A stretch of DNA of 64,000 nucleotides, taken from positions 84,848,970 to 84,912,969 of the forward strand of contig OY986436.1 in NCBI GenBank assembly GCA_963920525.1, read 5' to 3'. A model generated the notes under the pieces. That model was not told where the DNA came from and ran no database searches. It worked only from the letters and a program-made list of their open reading frames with translations. Both the position numbers and the translations under genes were made by a program. Origin of the DNA: Dichetophora obliterata. Its lineage: Eukaryota > Arthropoda > Insecta > Diptera > Sciomyzidae. Numbering within the stretch: position 1 is the first letter of the stretch; the number at the start of each line of letters is the position of its first letter. Shown here piece by piece: positions 56,204 through 64,000 of the stretch.

Positions 56204-57633
56204 GTTGATTATTAAATCTTTCAGTCTTTAAATAGTTTATGTTCTTTTTTATTTTGTAATTTCTTTTTGATAGCGATATTTGGAAATAAATAATATTATA
56301 TGGAAAAATAGAAGAAACCTTAAAAAATCAAGCTTTTTCAGAGTTTTTAAAAAAGGGATTGTAGGCGTGGCAATAAGCGGACTCCAATAATTTTATTAAG
56401 TATATTTACTTGTATTTAGATCGACATTCGTGCTAAGTTTTACGGAGATATCTCAACTCCTTCTTCACATACTATAATTACTACAAAAAAAACAGATGCG
56501 TCGCTGGACACACGATAGAAGCGAAGCTTTTTCGCAGTTTCATAAGCATGATAATTTAATGGTTTTTTTAATAATGAAATTTTTAAATTAGAAAAATTTA
56601 AATACCATAATGTTAACTAAAAAATAATATTCCCACCAGTAAATTATATTACTTTACTCTATTATTTTACATTAATTTTTAATTATTTTTGTAAATGTTA
56701 ATGAAATTATTGGTTTTTATTATCTTAAATATAAAACGTGTATTACATAGATGTAATGTCATCGATATTTCTAGCAAATATTACATCAATATATGTCCTA
56801 ATCGTGTTGCGCAAATATTTCGATTGCTTATCATTCCCAAATTATATTTATCAAGACAACATTGTTTAATGAAATTGATTTTTTTTTTTTTTTTATATAT
56901 AAAAAGTATTGTATTTCTGACGTTCTTTTCACTTCTACAGCCGTTTTAGAGGTGTTGAACCGCAGTATTTCATCAACATTCATTCTCTTTATATTCATTT
57001 ATCTCGAAATTACTTTTTTTGGCATGGTGTTGTAGAAAAAACAAAAACTGTTCAGCCGAATCATCTGAAATTTAAATATGCTATTCATAACATCAGTGGC
57101 TATCGCTGGAACTAGAATCAAAGTTTTATTTAAGAAACGTTGTTTATTTTACATTAAATATCCGGTGGAAAACAACCTGTTTTAAGAACTTAATTTTCAA
57201 AAGCGCGTCATTTTGTCAATTTTCAATATTTATTTTTTTCTAGTGCCATCCATAGCTGTACTCATAGTGATTAATAATATTCTTGGTTATTATTTTTCAG
57301 ATAAAAAGAAAAGTCAGAACTACATGCCCCTTTTCCTTGATAGCGTCTCATAGAGCGCCATTTTGAACAAAATCAACAATTTTTTATATTAAAAAATATT
57401 TTTTTATGATGAATGAGTGTTACAAATACCTTAAAAGTTTAAATATCGTTGTTAAATATTTTAACTTTTGAAAAAAATTCTAAAAATACCTTTAGTGTCT
57501 AGCGCTAGACCACCGACCTTGCCTTAAGTGCCTGAATTCGCAATGAAAATCTACACTTAAAACAATTGGCATCTTTTGATAATTTTCAAACCGTTCAATG
57601 GAACCTTGCTACTTTTGTTGTTTAAATAGCTAA
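56204..57633. other. AT-rich DNA, no gene seen
   Basis: No supportable coding region. The plus-strand frame 56695-56949 is hydrophobic by AT bias. Confidence 0.5.
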
Positions 57634-57692
57634 TAGGGGGTTTCGGACTATAATACATGTAGGACGGATTTCACAGATCGGATGGACATGTA

Positions 57693-58334
57693 CACGGTTA
57701 GAAATCTTGTACTAAATTGAAACTCTTCTGTACTACATATAAGTCTACACCAGCTTTGGTTTCAAATCTAGTATTTACAAAATACTAAAAAATGGTTTTA
57801 ATACAGCTTTGGTTTCAAATTTAGTACACGCTTAGATTCAAATATTTAAAAAAAATATAACAAACAACGCGAGATTCGATCACACGACATTGAGTTTATA
57901 AACTCACTACTCTAACCACAGAGCTATTGGCTTATACATAAAAAGCGCGATAAACAAAATATGAACCGAGTCGCCTAATATTGAGTCGCCTAATATTGAG
58001 TCGCAGCATTGCCAGGCCAACTTTTTACGGGTCTTAATCCAAATTTAGTATCCACATGTACTAAAATTTAGTATTATTTGTATTAAAAACAAAAAGAAAT
58101 ACGGAGTTGTACTTAAATTGAAACCAGAAAGACTAAAATTGAAACCAAAAAGCTAAAATTTAAACCAAAAAGCTAAAATTGATGCTGTAATATTTCTTTT
58201 GGTTTCAATTCTAGTACAGAAAAGTTTTAAATATGAGTTAGTATTTGAAAAGTTTCAATTTGAAACCGCAACGTTTAAAAACATGCAGTAATATTTTAGT
58301 GGGACTAAAATTTAGTCCAAGATTTCTAACCGTG
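57693..58334. mobile_element. Nested MITE with CACGGTTAGAAATCTTG ends
   Basis: CACGGTTAGAAATCTTG at 57693 and CAAGATTTCTAACCGTG ending at 58334 are inverted copies that extend to ACTAAA/TTTAGT. TA lies on both sides (57691-57692 and 58335-58336). Inside are GGTTTCAAATTTAGTAC words in both orientations. It carries a tRNA-like sequence. Confidence 0.8.
57868..57936 (-). other. tRNA-like sequence inside MITE
   Basis: On the minus strand: AGCTCTGTGGTTAGAGTAG (A box), the palindrome TGAGTTTATAAACTCA in the anticodon-arm place, and TGATCGAATCTCGCG (decayed B box). The acceptor stem does not pair fully. It resembles a tRNA-derived SINE head captured by the MITE. Confidence 0.5.
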
Positions 58335-58679
58335 TAGGATGTGTGAAAGCAAATACTGCGGCCCGTATAAGAAAAAACGTCGTGGTGTGAACATATAACG
58401 AAATCGTAAACAGAGTGCAAAGTTTAATATATAAAAATGACAGGTGGTTCGCATACTGTTTTTGAAAGGAGTTCATTAAACTTTATGCAAGTAAACTTCA
58501 TAAATTATAAAACAGCAAGAAATTGTTTTGCCATTGCACGATGCTATCTCCTTGAACGCTAAAAAATAATGAAGTCCATCCCACAAGTAGGACAGTCCGA
58601 AAGTTCGAACAGACTTTCCCGTTATTCTGCCGTCCTACATGTCCATCCTACATGTAGGATAGTCCGAAACCCCCTAATG

Positions 58680-59990
58680 CACAATGCTTTTGATCGATTA
58701 TTGTGATCTGATGCATCATAGCTTCACGCATTCACAATTTAATATGTAAGATACCTAATGCACAATCCTTTTAATAAATTTCTTTCATCTACCGCAACAT
58801 AACTTCAGCTAATACTTAATAATGAATGAATCACATGATAACACAAGGAGTTTTGGAGTAGTGGTTAAAGAGTAAAACTTTCGATCGAAACGGTGCGAAA
58901 GATTTGCTTCAAAATTCATAGACAGTTCCCTTCGGGTCGCGGATATAAACGAGGGGCGCGGGGATCTAAGCACAACCAAATAACATTAAAATTTGTATGG
59001 AGTGTTTTTTTCATATTTGGAACAAGAAATAGGGGTTGCTCCCCGTTAATTAAAAAAAAATGTTCTTCATGTATTCATGCAATGCCCTATTATACATAGT
59101 ATGACTGTGAAATCTTTAAATCTACTGTGATATATTATTGTTTTTTAGACGTAGTACATCTAAGCATTTTTTTAACATAGTCTTAAAATTTTTTAGCTAA
59201 TTTTTTATTTGATCTAGAGATATGTGGCTTATTATTTTACTCCACACGTAGGTACTCTCTCAAATGATAATGATATCAAATTACAGAAATTTTAAAATAT
59301 CTTACGGGCTTAGATAACAAAAGGAACTTGTTGTCAGAAGACCTTTATGTTAAATAAAATATTTCCACTTCTACTCTGCTACTGAAATTTTTTGATCTGT
59401 TAATATTTATTTTTTAGATATATTGCATGATAAAAGCCGATAATAATTTAAAATTCTTATTATGTCTCCAACCATCAATTACATTCAAAAAAGTTATATG
59501 ACTTAAAATTGTTAATTTGTAAGCTTTACGGTAACAGAAAGTACATTAAATTTTAACTTGTTAGCTTAAAATTGGACAAGTTTGGAAGAAATGTCTAATT
59601 GGAAAAGTTCCTAATCAAATATGAAGTTAGCTAACCAGAATAATCAGGTTTCGAAATGACTTTCGCCATAATTTTTTGTGAAATGAGCCATTGTTCGGCG
59701 CTCATTTACAAGACCAACAGTTAGAATGAAACTTAAGTAGTTCTTGAGTTGAAGTGCATGCAACAAAACTTTATTTTCATTCTGCCTACCTGAAAAACTT
59801 ACAATATTTATTGGTTTTATAAATGAGTCGGCTCACTTAACAATGACGCAAAACAAAGCATTTCTCAAAAACATTGATTTTGTTATCGAATTTGGTTGAT
59901 TTTGTTGTTTGGTCCTTTGAAAAGAGGTTGAAAAGATTTAATTCCGGTATTAAATTCGAATAAAGTCTTAATGGCTCCGACTCTTCTTGA
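58680..59990. other. AT-rich DNA, no gene seen
   Basis: No coding signal. A weak A-box-like word (GGAGTAGTGGTTAAAGAG) near 58854 lacks a good B box. Confidence 0.5.
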
Positions 59991-59997
59991 TGGCGTT

Positions 59998-60125
59998 GGC
60001 TGAAATGCATAAAAAATGAGCTTTTGCTCCGACTCGATCTTTCAAGTAAATTAAAGAGAGTTTATGAATTTTTTACTTAAAAAATCGAGTCGGAGCAAAT
60101 GCTCACTTTTTATGCATTCCAGCCA
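59998..60125. mobile_element. Inverted-repeat element, about 53-bp arms
   Basis: GGCTGAAATGCATAAAAAAT and TTTGCTCCGACTCGAT at 59998-60050 pair with the inverse at 60073-60125. The loop is about 22 bases. A partial GGCTCCGACTC word also precedes it at 59973. The frame 60064-60354 begins in its right arm and has no motif. Confidence 0.7.
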
Positions 60126-60129
60126 TTGT

Positions 60130-62695
60130 CTTTCCCAGTCATATCAGGTTCGCCCGAAATATTGCTCATGTTCCAAAAAATCCACCAATCGGCAGCACTT
60201 TTTTCGAGCGAAAAATACCATTGGGGAATGCTTTGATTCTCACTTTGTTTTCAACGGCGAATCTGAGCTGAATAATGCAAGTAATTTGTATATAAAACAG
60301 AATAAACCAAAAAAGAAGTTTTTGTTGCTAACTCGATTTTGTTTTGTTGAGTAAATCGAGGAGTAAGACTTAAATCGATATGTTGATAAGCCGCATGTAG
60401 TAAAACCCAGATATCGCGAGGGGGTTCATAAAGAAAAAATCATGCCGTGATAGAAGCACCAGAGAAGAGCGAAGCAGAATGAAAAAAGAAACAACTCTTT
60501 TTATGTGTCTCTATATGAAAACAATAATTATATTTATTATATTTCTGATAAGGTTTGGAATGACCAAAAGCGCTATGTCAGAAAGAACGCTGCACTCAAT
60601 AGAATTTATACAAGAGGAATAGGAGGTGCTCCAAATAAAACGCTTTCACAATTGGAAGTAGCCATCTTTGAGCTTATTGGCTCATTAAGGAGATCGTTGT
60701 TTTTCTACATTCGGCCAGGATATCAAAACTTCGGATAACTTTTTGATGGATGTTGACTGCGATGAAGCGATTTCATTATCTTTACCTACTTCTGTTCGGT
60801 AACCACCATTCACAAAAAAACCGCAAAGCAGCACACAGTTTGGCGATGGGCGAAACGGTAGTTTTTAGTTTAGGCGGTGGCAAAAACGAAGCTAGCAAAT
60901 CTAATTAATATTTAAATGCTGCTTTGCTTACTCTTAAGCATTGTTGAAAACTTTAACTCAAACATTTTTAGTGAAAAGAACTGTGAACAAAGAAGGAGTT
61001 CGATAACTCAACTTTAAGTCGAAAATTGAGTTATCAAACCAGGGATGCTATGATAATGCGTTTACACGATACTACAACAGTAAACACTTTTGAATGACTC
61101 ATTTCAAATGAGTCATTTGGTCTAATGTAAACGTAGTATTAAGGGGGTGGGATTATCCCCTAAAACCACCCTTATCTACGGGCCTGTCTTGGTATACACT
61201 CTTAATATGCATTTAAAATCGTATGAAACTGCTAAAGTCATGATCAATTTATTGTTTTAGATGTCTCATCTGGCAAAAAGAAATATATTTGGTAACAGAA
61301 ATAAGCCTGCACATATAAGAAATCACGAAAAGGGTTGATTTGATGGTTTAAATAGTCGTCCGTGTAAATGTTTGCTCTATTGCACAGTTCGACAGTCCAA
61401 AATACCAGCGAAGAGATAGAATTATGTCAGCCTTGTCGAGTAAAATTAAAATATTTTAAGGTTAAAAAACCGGTTCTGTACTGATAAGCCAGTTGCTAAG
61501 CTGATTATCAACCGATCATTTCTTTCTTACGGGACAGAGAAGGAAGAACACTGCATTCGCACTCGCATTTGGACTTCTTAACTGATAGCCTAGGTCAATT
61601 CAAAGATTAAGAAGGCGAACATTTTCACCAAGAAATGACTCCAAGTAAAAAGCATTGGAAAAGACGAGAAACTAATGATGCTGGATTTAAAAAAAAAAAC
61701 GGTTAAGCCAACTCAGCGCGCTAGCGAGCACAGCATGCATAAGCACATGCACGTACCCATGGGCGTCCACAGGATTTGTTCTAGGGGGTGAAAAGGCATA
61801 AAGTAATCTAGAATGAACATAAACAAAATTTAACCTATATAATGCTATTTACTACGATTTTTGGTATTAATTTTATAAACATGGTACGCACACTACACCG
61901 GTTGACATACGCTTATACACATGAGAAAATCTAATAGATTTTAAAGTTCGTATAGAAATCTTTCTCGTATCATATCCGAAATATTTAAAAATTTCATTTA
62001 ATTTTTTTCATGTAATACATTTCAGTAATTTCCTAATGAATTCAGTAAACAATATATTTTTTGTTGGAAAACTGAAAAAAACAAACAAAATTTTTGGACC
62101 ATTTTTTAATTTTGGAAGCCTTTAACTCCTTAAACAAATTCAAGCGGATAGAAATTTTTCAGATTTAGATTTAGGAGGTCAAAATCCATATCATTCTCAA
62201 AAAATAAAAATTTGAGCCGTCGCTATTCTTAAAATGTTCCCCGCATGCTCCGCACCGGATCTCACACCGCATTGACACTCTACTACTTATATATCAATCA
62301 ACAATCTACTTATTTCTTTTTCCAACATGAATCAGTTCTAGCAGCTTGCAAGTTCCTACAATCGAGTACGGAAACCCAAAACAAAGCTTATATACATGTA
62401 CCCCTTTAGTTATTTATTCATAAGATTTGAATTAAAAAATTTTTTTAAATCATTCAGATAATAGGTATGTCCGTATGGCCTATTCCAGAACCTCATTGCA
62501 AGGCTTGGTTCTGAATTCTGGTTTAATATAAGCACGTGACGCGAAAAAAGTTCAGAAAATTCTCAAATTGGATGGCACCGCTAAATAACGTGAATCTTAA
62601 GAAGCATAAAATAGTTGTTTCAAATCGAGTTTCCTATTTTCGTTTAAATCATAAAAAACTTTTGACTACAACAAATTTTAATGTAAAACAGTTTG
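60130..62695. other. No gene assigned
   Basis: About 2.6 kb without a supportable gene. Frames at 60064-60354 and 60505-60738 show no domain. The palindrome at 61093-61117 is listed separately. Confidence 0.45.
61093..61117. repeat. Perfect 25-bp palindrome with TGACTCA
   Basis: AATGACTCATTT, a central C and AAATGAGTCATT. It contains two TGACTCA words, the AP-1/bZIP binding sequence, in opposite orientations. Confidence 0.8.
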
Positions 62696-62700
62696 CTTAA

Positions 62701-63066
62701 TCTATATATATAAAATAGGATGTGTGTATGTATGTAGCATATGGACTCCAAAACGGCTGGGCCGATTTTGATGAAATTTTCAGGTAATGTTCATCTTGGT
62801 ACGGTGGGTAACATAGGCTATATTTGGACCCGATAGGTGGCGCTGGGATGGACTTATATCGAAAATTTGAATTTATGGACCAATTTAACTGAAATTCAGA
62901 ATGTATGTTTGTTTGATCATAAGAAAATAATTTGTGTATAAATGGACACGGTAGGTGGCGCTGGGGTGGACTTATTTCGAAAATTCGATGGCGTGAAAAA
63001 TATATAAATACTTTTAATTTTATTTTATAACGAGGGGAGTAGCGAAGCACACCGGGTTCAGCTAGT
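62701..63066 (+). mobile_element. Helitron-like non-autonomous element
   Basis: Begins TCTATATATATAAAATAGG and ends CACCGGGTTCAGCTAGT. It contains GGCTGGGCCGATTTTGATG, a phrase common near the start of insect Helitron-like repeats. GGTGGCGCTGGG is present twice (about 62836 and 62953), each followed by a TGGACTTAT...CGAAAATT block. The end matches the element at 16149. The minus-strand frame 62697-63086 is a chance reading. Confidence 0.75.
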
Positions 63067-63069
63067 ATG

Positions 63070-63535
63070 ATATAAAATTTTTTCAAAAATCAGTCCTTGA
63101 TCCAAAATTAGTCTACTTTATTAAATTTCCTAATTTTTTCTTTCGCTTTAAATTTAAATTCTGCAGGATTATTTGTCATTTTATTAAATTTAGGAAAAAT
63201 TAAAAAGAATCCAAATCCGATCATCTTTATGATAGAAAACCAAGACGACTTTTTCTATAATATTTTTTTTTTAATAAATTTATTTACTTTGTCTTCTGCT
63301 TGCTTACAATGACTTTAAAACATAAATTTGCTTATCGTCAAAATTTATATCCTTAATTGAATGATCTTCGACTAATAACGGATATCATTCCTCAACATTC
63401 GTCAATTTTTCGTAGAAATGACTTCGTAATTCCTTAAGTTTAAAAAATAGAATTTTTTCTAGTTTAAAATATTTAAGACTGAAATCGTTCAGACTGGTTT
63501 GTCGAACAATTACCGAATATAAGGAAATTTGTGAT
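63070..63535. other. AT-rich DNA, no gene seen
   Basis: No coding signal. Confidence 0.5.
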
Positions 63536-63540
63536 TGCAT

Positions 63541-63616
63541 GTGTGGCCATAGCCTTCTAGAAGAGTACATGGCCCATAAGCTAAAGAACTGCAGTTCAAA
63601 CCCCAGCTGAAGAGTA
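63541..63616 (+). other. tRNA-like SINE head
   Basis: TGGCCATAGCCTTCTAGAAGAG (decayed A box), AAGCTAAAGAAC in the anticodon region as in the SINE at 22755, and a good B box GCAGTTCAAACCC (63591-63603). Next comes ATTCGTACAACATTC with repeated CGAAT/ATTCG words to 63740. Those resemble the body of the MITE at 55099-55531. Confidence 0.55.
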
Positions 63617-63905
63617 GTTTTTTATTCGTACAACATTCATTTGTTTTTATATAAATACGAATAAAATATTCGAACTGTGTACCAAATTACGTCCATTCTA
63701 CGAATTCTATTCGTGGCTGTTAATTACGAATAAAATTAGTAGAAAAAATTTTTAATTTAAGAAAACGTATTCAAAAGTATTTGTGAAACAAGGGGCAAAT
63801 GAAATGGTATCGTGACTTATTAGTCCATGTTCATATAACGCGTTTTTGTAGCGGTTGAGACACCACTCTTAAATTTTTTTCACAAACGCGGCTAAAAAAT
63901 ACTGA

Positions 63906-64000
63906 ATCTATATATACTATATATAAAAATGAATGTGCGTTTGTTTGTTACATGCTTGTTTGATACATTTCTACACCGTTCATCCGATCGCGATGAAGCT
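63906..64000 (+). mobile_element. Helitron-like element, cut by window edge
   Basis: TCTATATATACTATATATAAAAATG, then GAATGTGCGTTTGTTTGTT and TTTCTACACCGTTCATCCGA, closely matches the start of the minus-strand element at 16754. The rest lies outside the window. Confidence 0.7.

Larger units (their letters stand above)
57636..58674. mobile_element. Outer MITE with GGGGGTTTCGGAC ends
   Basis: GGGGGTTTCGGACTAT at 57636 and its inverse ATAGTCCGAAACCCCC ending at 58674; the pairing extends to TACATGTAGGA. TA lies outside both ends. After removing the nested element the outer one is only about 395 bp. GTAGGACGG and GTCCATCC words recur near the right end. Confidence 0.75.

Noticed and set aside
58850..58925. 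Another tRNA-like SINE head
   Set aside because: An A-box-like GTAGTGGTTAAAGAG is present, but no acceptable B box follows.
60064..60354. 96-residue frame starting in an inverted repeat
   Set aside because: No domain, and the start lies in the arm of the inverted repeat at 59998-60125.
1..64000. CRISPR array or bacterial operon
   Set aside because: No regularly spaced direct repeats with unique spacers, no ribosome binding sites, and clearly eukaryotic mobile elements.

Overview
This window looks like AT-rich, gene-poor nuclear DNA from a higher fly (Diptera, Brachycera; a tephritid-like fruit fly is my guess). The argument is indirect. The mobile families fit: a Ty3/gypsy element with a tRNA-Ser-type primer site, a LOA/I-type non-LTR element ending in TAACC repeats, mariner, hAT, piggyBac-like and Tc1 relics, Helitron-like elements with TCTATATA starts, and tRNA-derived SINEs. 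There are no bacterial operons, ribosome binding sites or CRISPR arrays. I found no convincing exon of a host gene in 64 kb. Nearly every open frame that makes sense is transposon-derived, and most are broken.

Layout. 1-6.3 kb: unique-looking DNA, a 5' mariner fragment (2801-2985) and a hAT element (3803-4483). 6.3-11.1 kb: a complete but dead Ty3/gypsy element on the minus strand with 181-bp LTRs. 11.1-14 kb: a tRNA-like head, degenerate repeats, and a 2-kb hAT element (11878-13923) with a hAT foldback MITE nested inside; both have 8-bp target duplications. 15-17 kb: a piggyBac-like MITE and a Helitron-like element with internal tandem repeats. 17-21.9 kb: nothing recognisable. 21.9-28.2 kb: a hAT element carrying a SINE, a 127-bp tandem repeat, a piggyBac-like MITE, a TA-flanked MITE, a hAT element rich in AGTTC repeats, and a Tc1 relic. 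30.9-38.9 kb: a dense field of short foldback elements and hAT MITEs, ending in an unusual interleaved inverted repeat (38522-38849). 39-43.5 kb: a mariner relic, a Helitron-like element, a non-LTR reverse transcriptase fragment and a foldback. 43.58-49.04 kb: a full-length LOA/I-type element with 11-bp target duplications, a nearly intact ORF1 and a damaged ORF2. 49.8-50.9 kb: an internally deleted mariner. 52.2-52.5 kb: a pogo-like MITE. 53.3-56.2 kb: a decayed transposase-like gene split by a MITE. 57.6-58.7 kb: one MITE nested in another. 59.9-64 kb: an inverted repeat, Helitron-like ends and a tRNA-like SINE.

The sequences act together as a record of successive insertions. Autonomous elements supply enzymes (reverse transcriptase, integrase, transposases), but all are disabled here by stops, frameshifts or deletions. 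Only ORF1 of the LOA element is still fully open. Many short elements lack coding capacity but keep terminal inverted repeats and target duplications, so they were presumably moved in trans. All family names rest on motifs read by eye; no database search was possible.
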